Assembly (NCBI GenBank): GCA_040218145.1
Contig: JAVJQK010000007.1
Coordinates: forward strand, 186,001-250,000
Reading direction: 5' to 3'
Source: Sandaracinaceae bacterium
Lineage (GTDB): Bacteria; Myxococcota_A; Polyangia; Polyangiales; Sandaracinaceae
DNA length: 64,000 nucleotides
The position numbers and the translations under genes are program-made. Below the pieces are notes generated by a model. The model searched no databases and had not been told where the DNA came from. It saw nothing but the letters and a program-made list of their open reading frames with translations. Of this stretch, positions 7,820 to 24,375 are shown piece after piece (within the stretch, counting starts at the first letter, position 1; each line of letters opens with the position of its first letter).

Positions 7820-10576
7820 ATGCCTGCCGCGAACCTGACAGCACGGCGCGATGGCGCTATCCCAGCCGGGATGGACTCCCCGAGAGGTCCGGCGGGCGCT
7901 GCCGTGCGTCGACCGCCCCCGCTGATCGCGGAGCAGATCCTCGCGGGGCTCGTCGCGGCGCTCGGGCTCGGGATCCTCGACGCGGCGTGGGCGAGCGCGG
8001 GAGACCAGGGCCTCGAGTTGACCGCGATGGAGCACGTCCTGGGCGTGCTCCACCTGCTGGCGATGGTGCTCCCGCTCGGGCTCGCGTTCGGCCTCCTCGG
8101 CGCGGGCGCCATCGCGCTGGTGCGCAGCGCGCCGCTCCTCGCGCCGCTCCGGACCCGCGTCCACCGGGCCCGGGACCTCTTCCGCAACGACCCGCGCCTG
8201 TTCGGGGGCGGCCTCGCGCTCCTGGCCGCGGCGGGGGTCTTGCTGCTCGTGGGCCGCGAGGCGCACGCGCTGATCGCCACCCGCGTGCACCACCTCGACA
8301 ACGCCGCGTGGGCGGCAGGCGGAGCCGCGGTGGGCGGGGCGGCCGCCGCGACCCTCACTGCGCTCATCGTCTACGGCGCCGCCTCCCGGGCCGCGCGCCG
8401 GCTCGGCTTCCTCGCCTCACCGGGCCTCCTGCTGACGCTCTCCCTCGTCGCGGCCGCGGTCATCGTCCGCTTCGTGCTGGTCCGCAACCCCTCCATCATC
8501 ACCGCGTACGGCGTGGGCGCGCTCGCGTGGGCCCCCGCCGCGGCGATCCTCTACCTCGGCGCCGCGCTCCTCGCGCGCAGGCTGCTGCGCGAGCGCGCGC
8601 GTCGGACGGCCTGGATCGCCATGGGCGCGGCGACCCTGGTGTGCGCCGCGGCGTGGATGACGAGCGGACTGACCTACGGGCACCGCAACCGCGTGCGCGC
8701 GTTCGTGGAGCAGGCGAGCGTGGCGGGGACCGCGCTGGTCCGGCGCTATGGCGGCTTCACCGACATGGATGGAGACGGGCACTCGTGGGCGTTCGGCGGC
8801 CGCGACTGCGACGACTTCGACCCGCACGTGCACCCGGGCGCGTACGATCGCGAAGGGGACGGAATCGACGCGGACTGCTTCGCCGGCGACGGCTCGCCCG
8901 ACCTCGCGGACCTCGGCGACGGTCACTACGGCACGCGCCCCCGCGGCTTGCCGGCCCGGCCGAACATCCTGCTGATCACGGTGGACGCTCTGAACCCCTC
9001 GCACCTCGGACACATGGGCTACGAGCGCGACACCTCCCCGAACCTCGACCGCTTCGCCGAGGACTCGATCGTGTTCGAGAACGTGGTCGCCCAGTCGTCT
9101 CGCTCGCTGCGCTCGATCCCCGCGATGATGACCGGGCGCTACCCTTCCCAGGTCGCCTACGGCCCCGAGTACCTGTGGCCGTCGCTGCTCGAGGAGAACG
9201 AGATGCTCCCCGAGCTGCTGAAGAACCGCGGCTACGTGACCGCGGTCGACATGGGGACCGACTACTTCCACCGCGTGGCCGGCTTCTTCCAGGGCTACGA
9301 CCAGGTGGAGGAGCTCCCGCTCTACACGGCGCCGCGCGAAGACGTCATCGAGAACGCGCTCGAGCGCCTGCCCGCGCTGGCGGAGGGAGAGGCGCCCTTC
9401 TTCCACTGGGTCCACGTCTTCAACGTGCACGAGCCCTACCTGCGGCCCCCCGCGGAGTCGCGCTACGGCGACACCCTGCGCGACCACTACGACACCGAGA
9501 TCCGGCTCGCCGACGCGCTCGTGCAGCGCATCCTGGACCAGGCCGAGGCGCTCGGCTTGATGGACGACACCGTGGTGATCCTCGCGTCCGACCACGGCGA
9601 GGCGTTCTACGAGCACGGTCGCCGCGGCCACGCCTCGGACCTCTACGAAGAGCAGGTCCGCGCCATGCTGATGATGAAGATCCCCGGCGTCGCGCCGCGG
9701 CGCGTGTCGGCCCGAGCCGGGCTCTTCGACCTGACCCCGACGATCCTCAACCTCCTCTCCATCCCGGTCCCGCACCCGATGCCGGCGCGCAGCCTCCTGC
9801 CGCTCATCGACGGCGAGCGCCACGACGACCGGCTGCTCTTCAGCGAGCTGATGCCGGACGGGCTCTACCCCTTCGATCAGAAGGCGGTCTACCGGGGCGA
9901 CGACAAGCTCCTGTGGTGGGTTCAGGAGGGTCGCATCCAGCTCTTCGATCTCGCGTCGGACCCCGGTGAGGAGAACGACCTCAGCGACGATCGGCGAGAG
10001 CAGGCCGAGGAGATGCTCGGCCTCCTGCAGGCCTGGGTAGCTCAGGTCGCGCGCGGCGAGAACCGCACCGACGCCTTCATCGAGCAGAACCGCCTGAGCG
10101 CGGCGCCGGCCTCCCTCTCGCACCCGATGAACCTCGTCTACCCGGGCATGTTCACCGTGCTGGGCTGCGACCTCCCCCGGCGGCAGTACGGCCCGCGCGA
10201 CGTCATCGACCTCACTTGCTACTACCGCGTCGACGAGGAGATCGAGGACGACCTCTTCATCCGCGTCAGCTTCGACGGTCCGGCGGGCTACCGCGTCCCC
10301 CCGCATTTCCATGCGTGGCACTACCCCTTGCACGGCCGCTACCGCACCACGCGCTGGCGCGAGGGAGAGATCCTGCGCGACCCGATGCCGATGGTCGTGC
10401 CGCCCGACATCCAGGCCCCGGTGGAGCTCTCGATGACCTTCATGGTCCAGATCAGCGAGCGCGCCGAGCGCAACCCGAACACCATCTTGACCTACCGTCA
10501 CGAGGGCAGCACGGGCAGCACGGCCGAGATCGCGCGGATCCGCATCGAGCCCTCCCGCCCCGGCGGCAGCCCCTGA
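7820..10576 (+). CDS. Membrane sulfatase-fold hydrolase with MopE-like metal-binding segment
   Basis: Alkaline-phosphatase-superfamily protein of 918 residues. Residues about 38-290 hold several transmembrane helices. At about 316-360 a segment DMDGDGHSWAFGGRDCDDFD then GAYDREGDGIDADC matches the Asp/Cys-rich putative metal-binding (MopE-like) repeat of myxobacterial surface proteins. The catalytic domain begins at NILLITVDALNPSHLGHMGY (Asp389, metal) and ends its core with SDHGEAF (Asp591, His592). The nucleophile region reads QSSRSLRSIPAMMTG, so Ser replaces the formylglycine Cys and the CxPSR motif is absent. A beta-rich C-terminal domain (about 760-918) follows. Start could be ATG 7820 or 7871; neither has a clear ribosome site. 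Sulfatase, phosphodiesterase or phosphoglycerol-transferase activity cannot be separated here. Confidence 0.82.
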   Translation: MPAANLTARRDGAIPAGMDSPRGPAGAAVRRPPPLIAEQILAGLVAALGLGILDAAWASAGDQGLELTAMEHVLGVLHLLAMVLPLGLAFGLLGAGAIALVRSAPLLAPLRTRVHRARDLFRNDPRLFGGGLALLAAAGVLLLVGREAHALIATRVHHLDNAAWAAGGAAVGGAAAATLTALIVYGAASRAARRLGFLASPGLLLTLSLVAAAVIVRFVLVRNPSIITAYGVGALAWAPAAAILYLGAALLARRLLRERARRTAWIAMGAATLVCAAAWMTSGLTYGHRNRVRAFVEQASVAGTALVRRYGGFTDMDGDGHSWAFGGRDCDDFDPHVHPGAYDREGDGIDADCFAGDGSPDLADLGDGHYGTRPRGLPARPNILLITVDALNPSHLGHMGYERDTSPNLDRFAEDSIVFENVVAQSSRSLRSIPAMMTGRYPSQVAYGPEYLWPSLLEENEMLPELLKNRGYVTAVDMGTDYFHRVAGFFQGYDQVEELPLYTAPREDVIENALERLPALAEGEAPFFHWVHVFNVHEPYLRPPAESRYGDTLRDHYDTEIRLADALVQRILDQAEALGLMDDTVVILASDHGEAFYEHGRRGHASDLYEEQVRAMLMMKIPGVAPRRVSARAGLFDLTPTILNLLSIPVPHPMPARSLLPLIDGERHDDRLLFSELMPDGLYPFDQKAVYRGDDKLLWWVQEGRIQLFDLASDPGEENDLSDDRREQAEEMLGLLQAWVAQVARGENRTDAFIEQNRLSAAPASLSHPMNLVYPGMFTVLGCDLPRRQYGPRDVIDLTCYYRVDEEIEDDLFIRVSFDGPAGYRVPPHFHAWHYPLHGRYRTTRWREGEILRDPMPMVVPPDIQAPVELSMTFMVQISERAERNPNTILTYRHEGSTGSTAEIARIRIEPSRPGGSP

Positions 10577-10580
10577 GAAG

Positions 10581-10599
10581 CGGGCGGCCCGGTCGCCCG
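10581..10599 (+). terminator. Candidate hairpin terminator after the sulfatase-fold gene
   Basis: CGGGCG (10581-10586) and CGCCCG (10594-10599) form a 6-bp stem with a 7-nt loop, 5 nt after the stop codon. No U-tract follows, so intrinsic termination is uncertain. Confidence 0.35.
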
Positions 10600-10632
10600 G
10601 GAGCCAGATCGATCGCAAGCGCGGCCGGACAG

Positions 10633-11035
10633 CAGGCGGACGCAGCGCAGGCGGACTCGGACGCGGACGCGGAGGCGGGCGCGGAAGCGGAGACGGGCTC
10701 GGACTCCGCGGCGGACGCGGAGGCAGGCGCGGAAGCGGAGGCGGACTCGGAGGCGGACGCGGACGCGGACGCGGAAGCGGCCGCGGACTCGGAGGCGGAC
10801 GCGGACTCGGACGCGGACTCGACGCTGGCGCGGACTCGGATGCCGACGCGGACTCGGATGCTGACGCGGACTCGGACGCTGACGCGGACTCGGACGCGGA
10901 CGCGGACTCGGACTCGGACTCGGACTCGGATGCGGATGCGGATGCGGACTCGGACGCGGAACGCGGAAGCGAACGCGGGCGCAGAAGCGGGCGCGGAGGC
11001 GGTAGCGAGCGCGGAGGCGGAGGCGGTAGCGGAAC
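10633..11035. repeat. Hexamer minisatellite in a 508-bp gene-free interval
   Basis: The interval 10577-11084 between convergent genes holds no supported gene. Most of it is a GGANNC hexamer array of the same kind as in cassette genes C and C'. On the plus strand it first reads as Ala/Asp/Glu/Ser, then after a non-multiple-of-three interruption near 10830 it reads as Thr/Arg, so the reading frame is not maintained and coding is unlikely. It is therefore a non-coding member of the repeat family. Confidence 0.85.
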
Positions 11036-11084
11036 AGCCCGCGGCGGCGCCGCAGACCCTCGATCGACGGCAGCCGACGCGCCC

Positions 11085-12974
11085 CTATTGCCCCTCGACG
11101 CGTCGCCAACCAGCCAGCGCGTCCGTCAGGTAGCCTACCCTCTCGTATCCCCCGTGCCTCTCGATCGTCCGGGACGCCGCTCCCTCCTCGGCCACGATCA
11201 CCCACACCGGCCGGAGCGCGTCGATCTGCCTGCGCAGCTCGCGCAGCGGCACGTAGACCGCGCGGTTCGACATCTCCCGGTTCCAGGCGAACGCGGGGAA
11301 GCCGTTCGGATCGGTCCAGAGCACCACGTCTCCCGCTCCCACCTCGCGCTCGAACGCGCGCAGCGTGGCGACGTCACCGAAGTGACGCGTGCCCCTGAAC
11401 GACGCCCGCTCGAGCGGCGTCTGGTGCCAGAGCGCGCGGAGGTCTTCTCTCGTCGCCGACCAGCCCGGAAACGCGTAGTAGAGGGTCGCCCCGTGCACCC
11501 AAAGGACGAGCGCGAAGAAGGGCGCGGCGATGCGACGTCGGCTCGCCAGCCAGCCGATCATCAGCGCGAGCAGCCCCGCCGCCACCGGCGCTCCGAACCG
11601 CCCCCACCACAGCGGCGGAGTCCCCGCGGCGAGCAGCAGCGTGGCAGCGAGCAGCCACCACGCCTCCCTCCTCACCTTCCGTCTGAGTCCTTGGCTCCAC
11701 GCCCACACCAGGTCGACACAGCCCGCGAGCAACCACAGCACGAAGAGCCAGGGCAGGACGTGCCCGTAGCCGTGGGGTCGCACATCGGGGTGGTAGAGGT
11801 CCTCGTAGGGTGGCCCGAAGACGTGGCCCGCCCAGGTCAGCGGCTCCGGGTTGGAGATGGTCTTGCCGGCCGGGCCTTCCCAGTGGATGCCGAGGGTCTC
11901 GCTCTCGTAGTCGGCGGGCCAGAGCGGGTTGTCGTGTCGCTCCCAGTTGCGCCAGTAGGTCGGGGCCCCGATCGCCGCGATCACGAGGACGCCGCCGACC
12001 AGCGCGCCCACACGACGCAACGTCCCCTCTCGTCTCCAGGAGGCGCCGACGCGGAGGATCCCGATCAGCCCGAGGACCGGCGCGAAGACCAGGCCCGTGC
12101 CTTTGGACGCCGCGAGCATCGCGACCGCGAGCGCGGCCAGCCAGATGTCGCGCGCCTCCACGCGCGATCGCGTCACGTAGGCCAGCGCGGCCACCCCCAG
12201 GAACGTCGGCGGCACGTCCACGTAGCTGCTGCGGAGCTGCAGCGCCATCGCCGGGATGGTCACGAGGGCGCACGCCCCGAGGATCTGGCCCCGTCTCCAG
12301 GGCGCCACGTTCGCGATGAGGGCCGCGCACGCCACCGCCAGCCATGGCCACGCGAGCGTGGGCGCGATCTCGAGCAGCCGGTCGTCGCTGAGCACCACGA
12401 AGAACGCGGCCAGCGTCTCCGAGAGGCGCGCGTAGCCGTTGACCAGCAGGTGAGCGCGCGGGAGCGACACCGGGGCGAACCCCTGGTTCTGGATCGTGTA
12501 GCCCGTGATCGTGTCGTGGTACCAGACGCTGTCCCAGCCGCTCGACGGCACGAGCCAGGAGAGGGCCGTGGTGTAGAGCCAGATCCACGCGACCAGGAGC
12601 ACCGCCGCGCCCGTGAGCCAGGCTCTCTCCCGGAGGGCCCACCTCAACAGATGCACGGGCGCGGTCACCGCGACGGCGGCGTCCTTCACGGCGAGCCGCG
12701 CGCGCGCCCTCGACATCCGCGTCGCGGCCCCGAGCACGGTCAGCGAGAGCGCGGCCGAGACGCCCGCCACCCACTCCGCGGTGAAGAGGTCGAGCCAGCC
12801 GAGCGCCCAGGGAGGCACGGCGAGGAGCGCCCAGAAGCAGACGCCGACGTCGAGCCAGCGCAGCTCGCTCGGCCGCGCGACGCCCAGCCGACCGCACGCG
12901 CTCGCGGCCGTCAGCGCGAGCCCGGCGAGGCCAACGGGGGCGAAAGGCGCGAGCGACTCCAGCGCGGCATCCAT
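11085..12974 (-). CDS. Polytopic GT-C-like membrane protein
   Basis: 629-residue membrane protein with about a dozen hydrophobic helices. The first extracytoplasmic loop SSGWDSVWYHDTITGY has an acidic residue in the place used by GT-C transferases (GT39/ArnT-like). The C-terminal soluble portion (GDVVLWTDPNGFPAFAW, VWVIVAEEG) resembles the periplasmic tail of such enzymes. It starts with ATG at 12974 and ends at a TAG facing the hexamer array. The spacing to the signalling operon upstream on the same strand is 53 bp. No activity can be assigned from sequence alone; undecaprenyl-phosphate-sugar transferase is the best guess. Confidence 0.72.
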   Translation of the reverse strand: MDAALESLAPFAPVGLAGLALTAASACGRLGVARPSELRWLDVGVCFWALLAVPPWALGWLDLFTAEWVAGVSAALSLTVLGAATRMSRARARLAVKDAAVAVTAPVHLLRWALRERAWLTGAAVLLVAWIWLYTTALSWLVPSSGWDSVWYHDTITGYTIQNQGFAPVSLPRAHLLVNGYARLSETLAAFFVVLSDDRLLEIAPTLAWPWLAVACAALIANVAPWRRGQILGACALVTIPAMALQLRSSYVDVPPTFLGVAALAYVTRSRVEARDIWLAALAVAMLAASKGTGLVFAPVLGLIGILRVGASWRREGTLRRVGALVGGVLVIAAIGAPTYWRNWERHDNPLWPADYESETLGIHWEGPAGKTISNPEPLTWAGHVFGPPYEDLYHPDVRPHGYGHVLPWLFVLWLLAGCVDLVWAWSQGLRRKVRREAWWLLAATLLLAAGTPPLWWGRFGAPVAAGLLALMIGWLASRRRIAAPFFALVLWVHGATLYYAFPGWSATREDLRALWHQTPLERASFRGTRHFGDVATLRAFEREVGAGDVVLWTDPNGFPAFAWNREMSNRAVYVPLRELRRQIDALRPVWVIVAEEGAASRTIERHGGYERVGYLTDALAGWRRVEGQ

Positions 12975-13027
12975 CTCGAAGCGCAGCCTCTACCACGCGA
13001 GCAGAGGGCCACAAAGCCGGCGCGTCC

Positions 13028-13294
13028 CTACGGCGCGCGTCCCGGGTCGCCGTGGTGCCGACGCGCGAGGGCCAGGATGTCGTCGCGGAAGCGAGCCGCC
13101 TTCTCCTCGGACATGTAGCCCTTGGCCGTCATGTCGATGCCGGCCGCGAGCCGCTCGAGCCGGTCGGCCTCGATGCGCTCGGGCGCGTCGCCGCGCTGCA
13201 CGATGCGGATGCGTCGGCGCACGTAGTCCTCCGCGGCGATCCCCATGTAGTTCGTCGCGATCGCGAGGATCTCGTCGTAGAGCGAGCGGGCCAT
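13028..13294 (-). CDS. Small helical protein of unknown function, last gene of signalling operon
   Basis: 88-residue acidic/basic mixed helical protein (MARSLYDEILAIATNYMG, then YVRRRIRIVQRGDAPERIE, then a GYMSEEKAARFRDDILAL helix). No transmembrane segment, signal peptide or known domain is visible. Its ATG lies 3 bp after the stop of the Cache-HAMP gene, so it is almost certainly translated with it. Because that membrane protein has no output domain of its own, this small protein could be its cytoplasmic partner (inference only). Confidence 0.65.
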   Translation of the reverse strand: MARSLYDEILAIATNYMGIAAEDYVRRRIRIVQRGDAPERIEADRLERLAAGIDMTAKGYMSEEKAARFRDDILALARRHHGDPGRAP

Positions 13295-13297
13295 GGC

Positions 13298-14692
13298 CTA
13301 CTCCTGGGTCGCGGAGTCTTCGTCTCCGCCCTCCTCCGCCTCGAGGGAGTCGTCGTCCATCTCCGATTCGGGCCGCGCGTGCTCGCGGAAGAACTTGATG
13401 GCCGCGACCATGCGCTCGAAGCTGTCCGCCAGCTCCCCGATCTCGTCTCGCGAGCGGATGTCGAGCCGCACGTCGAAGTCGCCGCGGCTGAGCCGATCGG
13501 TCGCCTCCCGGAGCTGACGCAGCGGGCGCACGACCTGGCGCGCCACGAGCATTGCGCCGATCACGGCGAGCACGAGGATCACCAGCGCCACCTGCAGCGT
13601 GCGCCAGCGCGCCTGCGCGGAGTCGCGCATGGCCTCGTCCTCGTCCATCTTGACCACCAGGCCCCACTCCAGCGACGGGATCGGGCGCCACGCGGCCAGC
13701 GTCTCGTCGCCGCGATAGTCCACGCGCTCGCCACGGCCGAGCTGCCCGCGCGCCGCGAGCGTGACCGGCATCTGCTCCACCTCCGCCAGCGGGAAGCGCC
13801 GCAGGATCGCGTCCGGCTGCGAGCGGGTCGGCGCCATCAAGACCAGCTCCTCCCCGATCATCCGTCCGACCACCGTCTCTCCGGTGTCTCCGAGCCCGCT
13901 GACGTCGTTGATGAGCCCGAAGAGCTGAGCGAGGTTGAGGCGCGCCGCGAGCACGCCGGTCTCCACCGCGTTCTCGTCGCGGATGGGCGTGGCGATCACC
14001 ATCGTCCAGCGCTCGGTGATGGGCGACATGAACACCGGCTGGACGTAGGTCGCACGGCGCCCCTGCTGGAAGTACTCGATCGACTCGGCGGTGCGCCCCT
14101 CGTGCTCCGAATAGGTCGAGGATCGCACGCGACCCTGCCCGTCGATCACGAGCAGCTCCTCGAAGTCCGCCTGGTCCCAGAGGATCAGGCCCAGGCTGCG
14201 ACGGAGCTCCGCGCGCGCGGTCTCCAGGGCTTCCGTCCGCCTCGCGACCGCCGGCGGCTCGGGCTCGGCGGGCTCCTCCAGCGGCGCCTCCTCGACCTGC
14301 GGGATCTCCTCCGCGCGCTCCGCCGCCTCGATCTCGTCCCGCTCGTCGAGCTGGCCCGCGTCCTGGAGCTCCGGGAGCGGCTCGCTCGGCTCGGCCGGGG
14401 CCTGCGTGGCGTCCGCCAGCTCTCGCTCGGCCTCGAGGAGCCGCGAGAGCCGGGGCGCCATGAGGGTCGCGATGCGCTCGACGTCGCGGCGCCGGTTGGC
14501 CATGGACTGGTCGATCGCCGACGCCTTCGCCGACGCGAGGCCGTCGAGCGAGGCGAGCCGCTGCGCGCGCTGGCTCTCGGCGATCGCGGTCAGCTGCCAC
14601 CACGCGAGCGCGCCGACCGGCATCACCGAGAAGGCGGCGAGCAGCACGAAGAGCTTCACCGCGATCCCGGGGCTCCGTCTGCCGTCAGCCAT
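13298..14692 (-). CDS. Cache-HAMP membrane sensor without output domain
   Basis: 464 residues: transmembrane helix 1 (about 12-34), a periplasmic double-Cache-like domain (VIDGQGRVRSSTYSEHEGR, MVIATPIRDENAVETGVLA, AWRPIPSLEWGLVVKMDED), transmembrane helix 2 (about 345-367), then a HAMP domain (VVRPLRQLREATDRLSRG, DEIGELADSFERM) and an acidic tail ending in DDDSLEAEEGGDEDSATQE. A Glu/Pro/Ala-rich insertion (about 88-148) interrupts the first periplasmic helix. The MCP signalling hairpin, kinase and cyclase domains are all missing, so it must signal to a separate protein. It overlaps cheB by 8 bp and precedes the 88-residue gene. Confidence 0.85.
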   Translation of the reverse strand: MADGRRSPGIAVKLFVLLAAFSVMPVGALAWWQLTAIAESQRAQRLASLDGLASAKASAIDQSMANRRRDVERIATLMAPRLSRLLEAERELADATQAPAEPSEPLPELQDAGQLDERDEIEAAERAEEIPQVEEAPLEEPAEPEPPAVARRTEALETARAELRRSLGLILWDQADFEELLVIDGQGRVRSSTYSEHEGRTAESIEYFQQGRRATYVQPVFMSPITERWTMVIATPIRDENAVETGVLAARLNLAQLFGLINDVSGLGDTGETVVGRMIGEELVLMAPTRSQPDAILRRFPLAEVEQMPVTLAARGQLGRGERVDYRGDETLAAWRPIPSLEWGLVVKMDEDEAMRDSAQARWRTLQVALVILVLAVIGAMLVARQVVRPLRQLREATDRLSRGDFDVRLDIRSRDEIGELADSFERMVAAIKFFREHARPESEMDDDSLEAEEGGDEDSATQE

Positions 14693-15278
14693 GCGTCCTC
14701 CAAGGCGTGGGTCTCTTCGCCCACGCGTTCACCTCGACACCGATCGAGTCCGGAGGGCCCACGTGGATCGGCTCGATCCGAGCGAGCGCCTCGCGAGGAG
14801 AGGTCGGGGCCTCCGCCAGCGCCGGGTCCTCGACAAAGGTGGCCCCGCCCGCTCGCCACACGGCCTCCATCCCGCGCGCGCCGTCGTCGCTGCTCCCGGT
14901 CAGGAGCGCGGCCGCGAGCCTCCGCCCCCACGCCCTCGCCGCGCTGTGGAAGAGGACGTCGATCGAGGGCCGCGCGAACCGCTCCGACGCGTCGAGCGAC
15001 AGCTTCACGCGGTCTTCCTGCACGAGGAGGTGGTAGTCGGCCGGCGCCAGCAGCACGGCGCCGCGCGCGAGGGGCGCCGCGTCCATCGCCTCCTCGACCT
15101 CGCGCCCGGAGCGCTGCGCGAGGATGCGCGCGAGCTGCCCGTTGGAGTCCGGGCTCCGGTGCTGCACGATCACCACGGCCAGATCCAGCGCCGCGTCGAG
15201 GCCTCGGATCACGACGGGGACGGCGTCGAGCCCGCCGAGCGAGGCGCCGACGACGAGGAGCTTGGTCGCCGCGCTCAC
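14685..15278 (-). CDS. cheB: CheB-type protein-glutamate methylesterase domain, stand-alone
   Basis: 197-residue CheB catalytic domain lacking the usual N-terminal receiver domain. Catalytic residues are visible: Ser13 in [10 protein letters not shown], His40 in [12 protein letters not shown] and the Asp in [23 protein letters not shown] and [15 protein letters not shown] are further CheB signatures. The stop of cheR and the ATG of cheB share 4 bp (ATGA), and the gene overlaps the Cache-HAMP gene downstream by 8 bp. With no MCP or CheA in the operon, the substrate is not obvious. In comparable CheB-CheR-hybrid-kinase modules the enzymes are thought to modify or regulate the kinase; here that is inference. 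Confidence 0.9.
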   Translation of the reverse strand: MSAATKLLVVGASLGGLDAVPVVIRGLDAALDLAVVIVQHRSPDSNGQLARILAQRSGREVEEAMDAAPLARGAVLLAPADYHLLVQEDRVKLSLDASERFARPSIDVLFHSAARAWGRRLAAALLTGSSDDGARGMEAVWRAGGATFVEDPALAEAPTSPREALARIEPIHVGPPDSIGVEVNAWAKRPTPWRTHG

Positions 15279-16110
15279 GACCGCCTCCGATAGAGGCTGA
15301 GCCCCTCGTCGATCGGCTCGAACCGGTCGACGACCCGGCTGTATCGCAGGGACTCCTTGGTCCCGAGGCCGAGCACGCCCTTGCGGACGAGACTCTCGTG
15401 CATGAGGCCGTGCACCCGGTCACGCAGCGGCTCGTCGAAGTAGATGAGGACGTTGCGGCAAAGGATCAGGTGGAACTCGTTGAAGGACGCGTCCGAGACC
15501 AGGTTGTGCTGCGAGAAGACGACGTTCTCGCGCAGCTCGCGCCGCATGATCGCGTGCTGCTCGTCCGTCGTGTAATAGCTCGAGAAGTCTCGCTCGCCGC
15601 CGCTCGCGATGTAGTTCCGGGTGTAGTCGCGCATGGCGCGGAGCGGGAAGACGCCGCGGCCCGCGCGGTCCAGCAGGCTGTCCGAGAGATCCGTGGCGTA
15701 GATCCGCGCGCGGCGACCGAGCCCCGCCTCGTGCAGCAGGATGGCGACCGAGTAGACCTCCTCGCCGGTCGCGCAGCCAGCCACCCACACGCGCACGAAG
15801 GCGTGCGTACGAAGGAGCGGCACGACGCGCGCGCGCAGCGCGGTGTAGAAGGCCGGATCGCGGAACATCGCGCTGACGTGCACGCTGATGGTCGCGATGA
15901 AGCGCTGCATCGCCGCCTCGCTCCGCAGCACCGTGCTCTGCAGCTCGCTGATGGTGCGGAGCCCCTCGCGCTCGATGGCGCGCGCCACGCGGCGGCGGAG
16001 GGACGCGCGCGCGTAGCCGCGGAAGTCGAACCCCCAGCGCCGCACGATCCCGGCGAGGAGGAGGTCCAGCTCCACGTCCTCCACCGAGGGCGGGGCGAGC
16101 GTCGCTCTGG

Positions 16111-16126
<16 letters not shown>
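15275..16126 (-). CDS. cheR: CheR-type protein-glutamate O-methyltransferase
   Basis: 283-residue CheR with N-terminal helical domain ([20 protein letters not shown]) and SAM-binding domain: motif [36 protein letters not shown] and [17 protein letters not shown] are near-canonical. The start at ATG 16126 ([17 protein letters not shown]) was preferred over an upstream in-frame codon at 16201 because the longer version runs deep into the kinase gene. It still overlaps the 3' end of the poly-HAMP kinase gene by 16 bp and shares 4 bp with cheB. Confidence 0.92.
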
Positions 16127-22470
<6,344 letters not shown>

Positions 22471-24375
22471 CCTCGACTCCCACTGCTCGGCGCACCGAGC
22501 TCGATTCGATCAACACCCGCTTCAGGTCGCGCGGGCTCACCGGCTTGACGAGGTGGCGGTCGAAGCCGGCCTCCATCGCCTTCTGCCGATCACTCTCCTG
22601 GCCCCACCCGGTCACCGCGATCAGGGTCGGGCACCGCGCCCCCAGCTCCGCGCGGACGCGGCGGGCGACCTCGTAGCCCTCCATGTCCGGCAGGCCGATG
22701 TCGACGAGCGCGATGTCGCAGCGCCACCCAATGAGCAGCGCGACGCCCCGCTCGCCGTCCTCGGCGTCCTCCACCACGTGCCCCCATCGGGTCAGGAGCA
22801 GGCCGACCATCTCGCGCACGTCCTCCTGGTCTTCGACGACCGCCACGCGCAGAGGCCGGACGGGCGTCAGCTCGATCGACGAGTCCGGCCGCCGCAGGTC
22901 GGGCGCGGAGACGTCCCCCGCGACCTGCGTCACCGGCAGCTCGAGCCGGAAGATCGCGCCGCAGTCGACGCCTTCGCTGTGCGCGGCGATCCGCCCCTCG
23001 TGCATCTCCACGAGCTGCTTCGCGAGGTGGAGCCCGAGGCCGAGCCCCCCCTGGCCGACGCGCTCCTGAACGAACGCATCGAAGATGGTACCGAGCATCG
23101 ACGGCTCGATGCCGCGGCCGTCGTCCTCGACCACGACCTCGGCGGACTCGTCGTCGGCCGTCACGGTGAGCCTCACGTGACCGCGCGGCTCGGTGTACCG
23201 GGCGGCGTTGTTGAGCAGGTTCGAGATGACCTGCGCGAGGCGCACCGCGTCTCCGTGCATCGGGATGGGTTCGTCGGGCAACGTGACGGAGAGCTCGTGC
23301 TGCCGGGCGTTCAGCCTCGCGCGGCTGAGCTCCACCGCGCGCTGGGCGACCTCGCGCAGATCGAAGTCGGAGCGCCGCAGCTCGATCTTCCCCGATGTCA
23401 CGCGCGATACGTCGAGCAGGTCGTCGACGAGCCGCTCGAGGTGCCCCAGCTGGCGCTCGATCCGCTGCCACACCTCGGTCAGCTCGGGATCGTCCCGGTC
23501 CTGCAGCAGCCCGATCGCGTAGGCGAGCGGGGCGAGCGGGTTGCGCAGCTCGTGGGCGAGGGTGGCGAGGAACTGGTCCTTGCGGCGATCGGACTCGGCG
23601 AGCCGGGCGTTGGTGCGCTTGAGCTCGCGCTGGGCGGCGGAGCGCTCGGCCACGGTCCGGGCGAGCTCCTCCGCGCGCGCCGCCATGGCCTCGGCGACCT
23701 CACGCTGCTCGGCCATCTGCCGCTCGAGGCTCTCCCGCTCCCATCGCTCCCGCTCCTCGGTGAGCCGCCGCGCGGCCGCGCTCCGCTCGTGCTCCTGCAG
23801 CGCCTCGGCCTGCCGCTTCATCTCCTCGGTGCGCTGGAACAGCTCCACGAACACCTTGGTCTTCGCGCGGAGCACCGTCGCCTGGAGCGGCTTGAAGAGG
23901 AAGTCGACCGCGCCCAGCTCGTAGCCCTTGAGCACCCGGGCGTCGGTCTGGTCGTAGGCCGTGGCGAAGATGATCGGCACGTGCCGGGTGCGCGGGCGCT
24001 GCCGGACGAGCCGGGCCGTCTCGAAGCCGTCCAAGCCCGGCATGTGCACGTCGAGGATGATCAGCGCGAAGTGCCCCTCGAGCAGCTCGCGGAGCGCGGC
24101 CTCCCCCGACTCGACCTTCACCAGGCGGTGACCGATCTCGCCGAGGGCCGCCTCGATCGCGAGGAGGTTCGCCGGCTCGTCATCGACGACGAGGATGGAC
24201 GATGCCTGCCCCCCGGCCGGGGGCGGGGCAGCGTGATCGGGGAGCGCGCTCACTCGACGAGGGCTGATAGGCCCCCGCGGAGACCGGACAATGTCTGGCT
24301 GCGAATCCCGAGACGTCCTTCCTCGACACGTGGTCGGCCATCCGCCACCATCCCGGCCCGCGCGAGCCCGAGCTC

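Noticed and set aside
10216..11133. Plus-strand ORF through the hexamer array after the sulfatase gene
   Set aside because: It begins in a wrong frame inside the sulfatase gene and switches from Asp/Ser to Thr/Arg where the array loses phase, so no constraint on frame is evident.
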